In this document: positions 11,341 through 22,528 of the stretch, piece by piece
Numbering within the stretch: the first letter of the stretch is position 1
Layout: the number at the start of each line of letters is the position of its first letter
NCBI GenBank assembly: GCA_963678675.1
Contig: OY783195.1
Location: 3,048,001-3,112,000 of the forward strand
Length of the DNA: 64,000 nt
Source: Xiphydria camelus
Lineage: Eukaryota > Arthropoda > Insecta > Hymenoptera > Xiphydriidae
Direction of reading: 5' to 3'
The notes under the pieces: generated by a model
What the model was told of the DNA's origin: nothing
What the model saw: the letters and a program-made list of their open reading frames with translations, nothing else
Database searches by the model: none
Translations under genes and position numbers: made by a program

Positions 11341-13202
11341 ATTTTTAATATGGAATATGTGTAAGAAATATGTCAACTACACGTACAGCGTTAGTGTATA
11401 GAACTCTCACAGTTATAACGCATCCTATGACCGTAAATCCAGTTTTACCATTTGACGGTTTTCAATCGATTTGACCAGTTTCGCTTGAAGATGATTGTAT
11501 TCGCCCGAAAACTTTTCTATTAGAGTCATTAGTCGAGAGGATTCTTAACAGCTGTGCAGCAGATGTACAGATAAATTATTTCGTTTCCTATAAAGACGTC
11601 CGATAAAATCTTTTACCACTCTGACTACGGATAATATCTTCCATTCGGCACAAATGGCCGTACTTTCTTTTAATGAGTTTGTCTCGGGAAAGAAAATAAG
11701 TAGCACCGTTTCGCAATCGTGCACACAGTCGTCCTCAAGCGAAGAATTGAGTTCCAAGAGACAACTTTCGTTTTTTCACGTACGCCCCGCGACGCTATCT
11801 TGATTTACCTTCAGGATGTGGTCAGACGGCTGTGCTCTGTAATATTCTAACAAATATTCGTAATTTGAACGTAATAACAATTAATTACGATTTTAAAGAA
11901 TTCACAATCTATTACAATTATCGTTGAAACGCTGTGAATGAAACGGACCACCTTTACAATGGAGCAGCTCTGAGTTGTAACAACATTTTTATATAGAGCG
12001 AAAGCTCTGTATCGTGGGATGCTATATATATAAAAAATATATTTGTATATAAACATCTGTTTTGTACAAGAATTCGAAAGGGGTTCAGGAGGGGCTCTGG
12101 ATTACGAGCGACTCTGTAGGAAGAATAAAATAATAATAATACCTGCAATGCACACGGCACAAGTACGAATACAGAACATTGTATCGATGTAGCGAAGTAT
12201 AAAGTTATAAAAAAAAGATGTATGTACTAGCCACAACTGTTGTTCACCACAAATAAGCGGATAAGTTATTAAGTTTAAATACAAATTTAAGCATTGGACA
12301 TATCGATAAAAGTGAAGTAGCATCACATATTTCACACAATAGTAAAAAAAAAAGTACCACCATTCTAGCATCATACAGTTATATCGGTGGATTTTGAAAC
12401 TGCGCGTACGGTTCTTTATTCGCCTCGAAAGTATATCTACGTAAAATGGAAAACAATCCAAGTGCAACGCGCGGGATAGCGGCCGTACGCCGGCTCAGTT
12501 TCGAGGTGCACTTTGAACGCGAGAAATTTTATTATTAACATAATATACGATATTAGTGTGTTGTAACATTCGACCATTTATTTGTATGATAAAGTCTATA
12601 GGAGGATATCGGTTGTTTAACGGTTAAACAAATCATATATTGTAGCGTTACGATTGATTTTTGATTACGGTTGCATTGTACAATGTATAAATTTTAAATA
12701 GGAGAATACGCGTATATAAATAAATACATATATTATATACGTACGCGCGTATGCGCAGATGCGAAATATATGCGTGTACGCGCGTATATCATTATTAATA
12801 TTATACAATAAATTAGTAATAACTACGTACCGTTACTACGATAAAGTTATGCGTTAAATTAGTGGATAATTGCAGAGGAAGGAAGGAAGGAAAGTAACTC
12901 ATATAGTGCCATCGTAACTGACTAATTAAAGAAATACCAATTTTTGTTTTAAGTAGTTTCTTCTTAGAGGATATTTGAGAGAATAATTGCGTTGTTGAAA
13001 ACAAAGACTTGGTTTACGTTTGTAATTGTAATTATTGTAACGTTCGCTAACATCATGTATAATTGTGTGGAACGACTGGACGAATATCCGGTATGCTGAA
13101 GAATCATAAAAGGAATATCTGACATCCGATTGTGCACATCCAACGCCATATACGACACTATTTAATACGTTTAATATCTGTTTCTTTTTTTTTCAAGAAA
13201 GC

Positions 13203-13238
<36 letters not shown>

Positions 13239-13240
13239 AG
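13203..13240. repeat. GA microsatellite
   Basis: An imperfect GA dinucleotide tract of about 38 bp, followed by GAAA-type repeats to about 13250. Confidence 0.85.
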
Positions 13241-13650
13241 AAAGAAAGGAAGCCGGCGTATGTTAAATATAGGATCGCAACTGTTTATTTGTACGTATCT
13301 CATTTTGGTGCTCGACATACCCAATTATTGTTATATTATTATTACTGATCTATACGACTATACTACCATATTGCCTATTATCGATCGGTTAAATAATTAT
13401 TAGGAGTTGTCGATCAGCCGAGCGCTGCTCGATGACGATCTATGTACATCACACGCGTACCATCGTGTTAGACACATACACACTGTGGTTATATTTCAAT
13501 GTATCAGCATAATGATATAACTATTACGATGTTGCCCATAGAATACATTTTACTTGGTTTTTATATTTCGCAGATTTTTATTTACGTTATTCCAATGACA
13601 TATCTGCGAGCTTACTCTCATTCGTCGTATGGTCGTGTAAATGGAACAAA

Positions 13651-13683
13651 GCATTTGCCTTTATTCGGAATGTTGGCAAATGC
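13651..13683. other. Perfect 9-bp stem hairpin
   Basis: GCATTTGCC (13651-13659) pairs perfectly with GGCAAATGC (13675-13683) across a 15-nt loop. The same CAAATGC/GCATTTG word makes up the larger hairpin about 100 bp downstream. Confidence 0.4.
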
Positions 13684-13764
13684 TACGTAATATTTACCTC
13701 ATAGAAGCATTTATTTCCTCCGCCAAATAAGTATTACGAAGCACTTTAAAATTACAAATAAAAA

Positions 13765-13826
13765 CAAATGCTTCTTTCTATTATTAATATGGCCCATTGT
13801 GGGGATCGAATAAAAGGAAGCATTTG
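13765..13826. other. Hairpin built on CAAATGCTTC
   Basis: CAAATGCTTCTTTCTATT (13765-13782) pairs with AATAAAAGGAAGCATTTG (13809-13826). There are 10 perfect outer pairs and an imperfect inner stem, with a loop of 26 nt. GAAGCATTT also occurs unpaired near 13705. A small structured transcript or a degraded inverted repeat could explain it. Confidence 0.35.
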
Positions 13827-14458
13827 CATTTACTTCAAGTTGTTTGAAGCCATAAATACGCGTTTCGTAGTATTTAAAAAAATACCTACAAAAATTGTTT
13901 CTAATACTTTGAACAGCGAAAATGCTGAAGCTACTTGAGGCAGAAGAAAAGATGCTTCTTTCAGATCATACCATCCATTATCTTTCATGTAAGAAAGTAC
14001 ATTCGTTGCATGCAAGAGTGTTATTATTAGCCTTACGGTATTTGAAGAATCCTTATTTTGCCTGACTTTTGTTCTTACAAATACCGCTTCTTACAACTGA
14101 ATGCACAAAATGGGTGGAAGACGTTTATATTTTATGAATTGCTTTTCATTTTCATTTTGGGTACAATGTTGAATCGCCGCTCCAACGAGTATGGGAACGA
14201 ATTATAATCGAGGGGATTGATGATCGCACATATTTTATGTCTAGTTATTCCAAAAATTACTTCGCTACAAATTGGTGAATACATTTAATTCCGATATGTC
14301 GTTATACTTCGCATAAAGCTCATTTGACGAGTTCTACGTTGGAGAATGCGATATCGAATGTGCAGATGTATTTTTCTTTCTTCAGAGAAGTTCTTCGTAG
14401 CGTAATATCTTTGTAAATATGTAATATACTGTGACGAACGATATTGTTCCCTTTTCTA

Positions 14459-14477
14459 GCGAGAGAGAGAGAGAGAG
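14459..14477. repeat. Short GA microsatellite
   Basis: A GA dinucleotide tract of about 19 bp followed by GTGTATATAT. Confidence 0.8.
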
Positions 14478-17400
14478 TGTATATATTTATAATTTGAAAG
14501 AGGCGAGGAGGGCGCGTGTTTACTTTGGCCTCCTGCTGTGTGGTTCCCATATAAGCTACTTATTCGCATCAGTGAGATAATTTCTTTTCGTATTTGATTT
14601 TTGGAAAATTGATACAAGTAAGAAAACACAATGTGCTCGATCGCAGTGGAATACTTTTATGAGCCGGGAACGATCAGTTTATAACTCTGCCATATTAGAA
14701 TAATACGAAGAAATTAAAAAGTAACACGAAAGTCGCCCAATAGTTACGAATTACAGTCAAATGAGCTTAATTCCGCGCTCTTCCATGACAAAGGAGCAGC
14801 AAAAATTCAAGGATGGCTAATCGTGCTGCAAAATGTTCTTTCTCCTCTTTCGTTTCGAAGTACGACGAATAACTCGAGTTTTGAATGTCCTTTAGAATGA
14901 TTCGCGTACATTTTGCGCATCATCTCGGTATACCGACAAAGCCATGCACTCTCTCACACACAAATTATATAAATCAGTAAAACAAACTCGTGTGTAACCG
15001 GAATATACCTACATTATATAACATAGGCAATTTGGCATAAAATTGTACGATAGGACCAGATTTTTTCTGTCGCTGTACCACTAGTACTGTAATAGTGACA
15101 TCACGCATATCGAATGTCCAATCCCTAAAGTCTTAGCAATCGTCTGAATGCAACGAGAGACGTGATTAACAGGAAGAATAATACTAAGATGTATTTGGTA
15201 GCCTCCTTACAGCACAATTTCGACATTTTATCAACAGAGTCTGCAGAAAATTGAAAGGAATTCCTTTATATTATGAAAGGGTAGGACGGAGCTCGAGGTG
15301 AGGGTGTTTTGGGCATGTAAGGAGCTCGGCTAGGATCGTAATGCCACTCACTCTTCACTCTTCAGTGGGCTATGGTGAGTCCCTTTCACTTTTCTTCAGT
15401 GTCTGTCGCTCGACTGCTGGCATGCTGTCAACAACAAATCTGTAATGACCTACAACTGTTTCTGATACTTTGCAGCAACAGGGAAATCAGTTACTGCAAA
15501 TCCTACGACATCTTTTTTTACAGATTTGGCTGTCTAAAATTTAATGAGTAGCTTCCCTTTGCATTTTTGGATCAGACATTCGATAAGTGTTGAGAAAAGA
15601 AATAGAATCTTACAATTTGACAATGATTTCGTCCGGATCACGGGAAAGAATTATCTTGAACTAAAGTTAAGGACCTTTTAGAAGAGTATAGAAAAGCTAC
15701 CCCGTTTGATACATACGTTTACTACAATTATCTTTTTTTCTTTCCACTGTTACGCAATGGAATATAAGGTATCTCTAAAATGTTGGTGCTCCAAACAAAT
15801 TGATTGATACTCATTTGGGAGTTACATACCTTAGATTCTCCTCGACGGCCAATCGAGTATCGATGAGACGTCAGTCGACTTAATTAATAAAATTCTGATC
15901 CGCGGTTGATCATTTCCCTTGAGTTCTCTTCACCGAACATACAAGGTAATCTGTTCTGTACGCTAATTCCTTCGATCTCGTTATGCATTTCCGATGTGTT
16001 TATTGTACGTGAAGTTGAAAGAGATGTACCTATTTCGCCTTCGTCACGATGTGTCTTAATTTTTGACTTTTTCTTTTCTTTTCCCCGACAACTGAAGGGC
16101 GCGTAAGTGACCGCTTGCGACCACCCTTGGAATCATCCGATCGTTTCTTACGTCTCTTCCTGTTGTGTTTGTGTTGCATATTATCACTGTGCTGTGAGAA
16201 ACGTGCCAGTCGACTACTGTGTATAACGTGCATGCGGCTGTCTGTGGATCCGCGTGCGTCGCGTTGAATTACGTGCGTACACTGTTTCTCGAGGGTGATA
16301 CTCTTCACGATCGTACTAATTGATATAATGTATGATAATTGCGACGATTATCAAGTGCTTCTATTTAAACAGAAAGTGATAATTGTCCTTTATTATAGAT
16401 TGTCCAAAAAGAATATTACATTGTCATTAACAACTGAAACCTCGGGAAATACAATTGCACGAATTTTGTCACCTGTATCTCCTCCGAGAATTTCCCTAAA
16501 GCCAAAATGCACCCAAGATCGACATTAATATCTTCCATCGTGTAATTGTTCTTTTTTAAAGAATAAGCCTGATGCTCGCACTGACACAGACAGCCCGCAG
16601 ACGCACTATACCCATGCATTGATAACATTCAATGTGATATATGTAATTGCACTGGTGTACTGATGTAACTTTCATTGTGATGTCCACTAACGTAATCGAT
16701 ACGCCTGTACGTACGCAAGAGAGAGCTAAACGTGGTCTTGAAGGGATGATGAAAGTGACTTTTCTATCGTAATCTTGGTATTGGGACTTAGGAGGATAAT
16801 AATTAATCGTCCGTGCCACCACAAATCGAACTGAGAGGTCAGGATAATTGAAAGTATGTCGAATTTCTTGCGAATACAATTTTACTTCGAGTCAATTGGT
16901 GATGACCGTTGAAAATATACGTGCACGATTTCGAAAGTATATTTTTTTACGTCTCGTGATAATTGTCAGGATAAATATATCACTGAAGATATGGTTAATA
17001 TTGGAGCTATACAGATTTATTCTTCTTTGAAAAGAAAATGTACCATATGGAGAGGGTCCATAATGCTTGTCACGGTGTTCGTCAAATTCTACTATAACTC
17101 TTTCTAGAATTCTCAAGTCAAGGAGCTCCCGGGAAAGAGCAAAGTCAATGTCTGGTGTCAATGACCAAAAATCTGACACCTTATCAAGAATACATGTATA
17201 CCGAATAATAGTAAGTGTGATGCGCATTATTAACGTACTTTCAGACGAACATTGGTAGACTTCCTTAATATGCTCTGATAAGTTATACTTAAAATATCAG
17301 ATTATCGCAAAGAAAAGAAAGGGGAAAAAACACCACTTTTCGGACCCCCCAAAAATGTGGCAAATAAAAATATATTTATCTTATACGTATATTACATGTA

Positions 17401-19210
17401 TATACGTATATCTGTACATAAAGTAATAATCGCATAACCACGAATTTCTCACGCGATCCCCATCGATTCTTCTTGCGTGCGTACGTGAGCGTATCACGTG
17501 TCCTCTGTAGAAATGCCTTAATATCACGTGCCTCGATTAATATTTAAACTATTCACTCGCTTACCTATTACTTATTAGTGTATGTAACGAATACGTGTAA
17601 TATTGACTTATTCTTTGTACCGCTCTTGTAAATACATTCAGAATAATCACTGTCACTCCGTTGTTTGTGTATCGAGCAGTTTCGAAAGCGGCGACGTGTG
17701 GCGAACGACCATTTCTCCATCTAGAGGTATTCTAGACGGCCGAACCATCAGAAGCTAAACACCCTCCGCTAACTAAACCAAATTATTACGCCCATTTTGA
17801 AGATTACAAATTCAAAGAGAATTAAATTAATGGAGATTCAATCGTATCTGTCTCTTGCTTGATCTATACATACTTATCATTAATATATGGATGAAATGGA
17901 AATCCATCGCTTGAAAAAAAGGACAGGACTGCTGCAAGATTATTGTCGGAATAAAAGAAAAAAGGCATAAAGGGTATGCGTTAGTAGTTTTATTGAACGA
18001 AACAAAAGATTACATTATGCTATACAAAAGTTACATTTTCCGTATTAATTCGACCAAATCGTTATGTAAAAGGCTTCATCCCTAAACTACGTCACGCATT
18101 TTATAACATTTCCGACCTCATCTCGCCTCCTCATCAAACTTCGTCACGTTGTGCTAACTTTTCCCATGTACAAAAACCTGTTGCAAAACTTAATTGCCAG
18201 TATAGCAGGTACCATATCAGCAGGCGCAGGTTTACTTGTAATTACGTAATGAGTCCAAAAATTAGAATCAGAATAAAATTAAACGATCCAACCAAATACA
18301 AACCGCGAGCATTTCGATTGGTCCATTTCCCCTTTTCTGAGAACTTCAAACTCTGATTAACGCCCTCCCCCTTCTCTCTATCAGCGAGACGTAGTTCATA
18401 CAGATGAAGCCAATCGTAAAATAAAACCGCAATACGTTACATATTCTCTTTTCTTATTCTTTTTAAATTTGGGAAGGAATATATTACGAATCATCCAATA
18501 TATCATGTACTATATCATGTCCAATTCATTACAATAGTTTAACAAAGCATGTTTACTGGTACGAAACTGTTTCTCCTGTCTGTCCTCCATGATTGCTTTC
18601 ATCTCATTTATACGTACCCCTGAACGTTTACTCCAAATAATCGTCGCTGTTTATCTAATCCTACTTACCTAGTTAAATGGATGATGATAAAATTTGTGTA
18701 GTTACAGTGTCGAAGAGAAAGGCGGCTCACAGAACCTGTCCTGTATATATTTGATATTGATCTAAAATTATTTCGTTCTGTACTGCTGTCTTCACGATTC
18801 TTCATTTTCAGAATATCTTCCACATATTAGCGAGAACGGTAATTCATATAAACTTTTCCTTGCTTCAAGATCAATAAATCCGACAAAATCTCTATACATA
18901 TTGGTGATCAATTTCAATTAACAAGATTTATTCGCAGTAATACTTCCGTTCATTCTGCAAGTGATGTCAGAAAATTCTAAGGTAAGTGAGTACATTAATC
19001 TATGCAAAGTAGGAGATATGATAGAAATAGAGTTTCCGAAAAAAGATTCTACACACGCCCCTGCCCCTATACGTTTGGGAGGCTATCGAAACGCGTTTTC
19101 ACATACTCACACACGGCTTATTATGAGTCTTTTGAACCCGAGGAGGGGAATCCCTCGAGTGCGATTTTACGTACTTGACCGAACCCTGCGAGCCCGAGGA
19201 ATTCTTAAGG

Positions 19211-19503
19211 GCCCCATACACGCTACGATTCGTCGCTTCGATCGATCTGAAGAAAATCGTGACGATCGATCGCTTCAATGACGGGCACCATATACGGTAC
19301 GATTCGTCGCTTCGATCTTATTTATCGTTACGATAAATTGGGTTTCCATCTGTGATGGCACGTTTTTATCGTTCCGATAAAAACAAGTAAATGATCGATC
19401 GCAACGACCAACCGTTTCGTGGGTGAGCTGCATTTTTAAAGCGATCGATCGTCACGATTTTCTTCAGATTGATCGAAGCGACGAATTGTACCGTATATGG
19501 GGC
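19211..19503. mobile_element. 293-bp MITE-like element with terminal inverted repeats of about 65 bp
   Basis: The left end GCCCCATACACGCTACGATT and the reverse complement of the right end, GCCCCATATACGGTACAATT, differ at only a few positions. Similarity continues through CGTCGCTTCGATC, TCTGAAGAAAATCGTGACG and ATCGATCGCTT for about 65 nt. An extra internal copy of the terminal motif (TACGGTACGATTCGTCGCTTC, 19293-19313) suggests nesting or duplication. GATCGATC words dominate. No protein is encoded. Confidence 0.7.
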
Positions 19504-19523
19504 ACTTTAGAGTGCGATTTTAT

Positions 19524-19944
19524 ACAGTGTATTCGATTCCTGATTCGTAAGGATCAGTAAGAATCACATATACTCTTCTACCTTGAAAGTCAATCTCAAA
19601 TATTTGGCAGTAATCCCTCTGCACTAAAAATTCGAATTATTTCTCATATCAGTACGGACTGTGAGATGTGTATACTCACGAATGACTCCTATAGGCTATA
19701 ATATAAGAACACCCTTCCGGGCTCTACTTTCAGTAAAGCTTCGACTCTCGAATCGTAAGGATCAGTAACAATAACTTATATTCTTCTACCTTGAACTGTA
19801 GTAGCCCGTCGCCTTTGGCAGTACTCTCTCTGTATTAAAATGTCAAATACCCTTTCAAAAGTACCTACAGAATTTGAAGCGCGCAGACGCGCAGCATTCT
19901 CGTACGGGCTATATAGGAGCACTTGACTCGGCTCTACTCTCAGT
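19524..19944 (+). repeat. Head-to-tail repeat of about 208 bp with promoter-like motifs
   Basis: Two diverged tandem copies share TCGTAAGGATCAGTAA (starting near 19546 and 19754), TTCTACCTTGAA and TTTGGCAGTA. The first copy ends with TATAAG (19702) and TCAGT (19730-19734). The second ends with TATATAG (19910) and TCAGT (19940-19944). The distance from TATA to the A of TCAGT is 30 and 32 nt, which is the normal geometry of an arthropod TATA/initiator core promoter. The copies therefore look like repeated promoter-plus-transcript units on the plus strand. No known RNA gene was recognised in them. Confidence 0.55.
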
Positions 19945-21002
19945 CTGTATTCGACTAATATTTTATATAGACATTAAGAATGATAGAATAGAATGTAATG
20001 TAGATGAATTAGAGAGAATAATGTATGGCATCAGCATAATTAAAATGGTAATAAAAGAATATATTACAATTATATGAGATGATATTGTTTATTGAATTCT
20101 TATCTATTCGTACCATACTCGACATTCCCAAATCTTTTGCAGAATTGTATCCTGAAATCGACCTCACAGCACTCCTGATATACATACTCGTAATACCGTG
20201 TATACGACATCCACACATATCACTCTCAACTTCCTCGTGACCACAGAATAAAAGAAATACACCCAATTCTGCCCTTTACATTTGTCGTCTTTATTACACA
20301 CAGTTAGCAGTATACAGTAACGTAGTACATATAGCTCTGTCAAAAAATAGAAAAATGCATTAAATATCTATCAAGAGTTCTCCGTACGTACAGTCTAACG
20401 CTATTATGTATTACTGGATAGACAATGAACACTTGAAAATATTTGCTCGTGGAATTTCGTGCTAAATAATGGCTTTGACTCTATTGTTCTCGTCCAAAAA
20501 TCGCTGCGTATCCAATCTACTCTGAAATAAATACTTTCCACTGTGTATTCAAGACACGTACAGAAGATAACGTGAAATGTGATATGAATCCTCTCCTCTC
20601 CTTCGTCGTCTTCTTCGGGTGTTATAATTTTGCAATTCATTATTTAATAAACTTGATATCGGAGTACAGAAAGTGCGAATGCTCATTTTACAGTAATTAT
20701 TCTTCTTAAATATATTAAAACAACTGATAGATTGATTGCTTAATTATATTAATTAATATTACTAATAAAAGTAAAAACTATGAAAATATTTGTACGGTTA
20801 ATCGGTTATTACTTTTTTGTCTCGTTTATTATTAAGAATAATGATGTAAAGGTGCGTCTGATAATAGGGGATACGATAAAAAAGAAATCTATGTACTCTT
20901 ACGCACTGTGTACGTGCGCGAGACGCTTCACAATTTTAGGAGAACTTAAAATAAATGCAAATTCCTTAAATATTTTTCCGTTATTATCTCCGCGTTTATT
21001 TT

Positions 21003-22478
21003 CATTATTCATAGCCCGATCTATTTGCGATTTCCACCATGTTCCTGTGGAACTCGAAAATAGAATGCAGCGTCGATCTTTTATTCTTCCGCGTTTGCAA
21101 CGACTGAAGAAAGAGAAGAGCGTTAACGCTGAGATCGACGGGAAACGATTACGGAAAAATGGCAGTAATGACAGCTTTATCAAATTGATTATAAATTTAA
21201 TTTAAGAAATTCTTTTCAGTGTCTATCGACTCATCATCATTTAAAACATTTCTCCGCGCGCATCGTATAAGCACGAAAAAGGTATGCGTAAAGCCAGAAA
21301 TACACGTTGTTAAGCGCAAGTTTATTCATCCTTTCATAATAAGAGCTTTTTGAGAAATTTTTCGTTTTGTACTTGTTGGTGAGATTATGATAACATACTA
21401 TAATTCTAATTTTTCTTTTCTCTTATGTTAAAGACGCAATAGAGCTTCGTGCCGATCCCTGCGGATCGCGCGACACTTCTAGTGTAAGACACCGTTACCT
21501 TATAAGGTGTCTTTGTATTTGTTGGTGAGATTATGCTAACATACTATAATTCTAGTTTTTCTTTTCTCTTATGTTAAAGATGCAATAGAGCTTTGTATCG
21601 TAATATGAGAAAAAAGGAGAACTAGAATTATAATATGTCATCATAATCTCACCAACAAATACAAAACGAAAAATTTCTCAAAAAGCTCTTATTACGAAAG
21701 AATAAATAAACTTGCATTTAACAACGTGTATTTTTGGCTTTACACATACCTTTTTCGCGCGTATACGATGCGCGCGAAGAAATGTCTTAAACGATGACGA
21801 GTTAATAAAAACTCGAGAGAATTTCTTAAATCAAATTCAATTTGGAAGCAATTTCTAGTTCTGATATTTCTTAATTATACATATTTACGTACTCAAAATA
21901 TTGATCCATCGGGTGATGATGGATACCCATTAATCAACAGCAACAGTAATATTTAACTCCAAACTGGAGAAAAATAAATTGAGGGAGCACATTGAGTATT
22001 CCGAAAAGTATACCCCACGTGTGTCTTCGGGGTTTAATTTCAAACAATATATGCAATTCTGATTTTAGATTTTACCGTAGATCATACGATAGAATTCGTC
22101 TTTAGTATCTTGAGAGACCTGGGTGTAATAACCGATTGATAACTAATTTAATAAAGCTGTCACTGCCGTCATTTTTCCGTAATCGTTCCCCGTCAATCTA
22201 AGCGTTAACGCTGTTCTCTTTCTTCACTCGTTGCAAACGCGGAAGAATAAAAGATCGACGCTGCACTCCATTTTCGAGTTTCACAGGAACATGGTAGAAA
22301 TCGAAAATAGATCGGGCTATGAGTAATAAAGGCTTTATAAGATAAAGGTGTCTTATATTAGAAGTGTCGCGCGATCCGCAGGGATCGGCACGAAGCTCTA
22401 TTGCATCTTAAACGCGAGAGAAAAGAAAAACTAGAATAATAGTGTGTTATCATAATCTCACCAACAAATACAAAACTA
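21003..22478. repeat. Complex foldback repeat next to the Lamin stop codon
   Basis: Several segments occur as inverted copies. 21003-21190 pairs with about 22137-22330 (shared words CATAGCCCGATCTATTT, GTTCCTGTG, CGCGTTTGCAACGA and AGCGTTAACGCT). 21229-21430 pairs with about 21600-21800 (GAGCTTTTTGAGAAATTTTT, GGTGAGATTATGATAACATA). 21440-21495 pairs with about 22340-22410 (GTGCCGATCCCTGCGGATCG). A further copy of the TTGTTGGTGAGATTATG block lies at 21519. The whole can form a long branched stem. There is no convincing coding content. It begins about 50 bp past the Lamin stop on the transcribed strand and so may be part of the Lamin 3' UTR. Confidence 0.7.
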
Positions 22479-22528
22479 TAAAGTTATTTAGAAATATTTC
22501 ATTTGATTCATAAACTTAGATTTTATGC

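Larger units (their letters stand above)
8064..20980. other. Gene-poor interval between convergent Mef2 and Lamin
   Basis: No reading frame here has family similarity, plausible splice borders or useful length. The sequence is AT-rich with TA, CA/CG and GA simple repeats. It holds the elements at 8955-9214 and 19211-19503, the hairpins near 9.7 and 13.7 kb and the tandem units at 19524-19944, all listed separately. Long 3' UTRs of Mef2 (from the left) or Lamin (from the right) could extend into it. A plus-strand TTTATT near 20087, which reads AATAAA on the minus strand, is one possible Lamin 3' end. Confidence 0.6.

Noticed and set aside
15280..15420. Possible untranslated exon ending GCTATG|GTGAGT
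   Set aside because: Only a donor-like site is visible; no partner acceptor, frame or promoter supports a gene.
18961..19281. 106-codon open frame near the 19.2-kb element
   Set aside because: It runs into the MITE terminal repeat and has no family similarity.
20780..21205. 141-codon plus-strand open frame
   Set aside because: Half of it lies in the foldback arm; no domain and no splice or start context. The inverted copy of the same sequence has no open frame.
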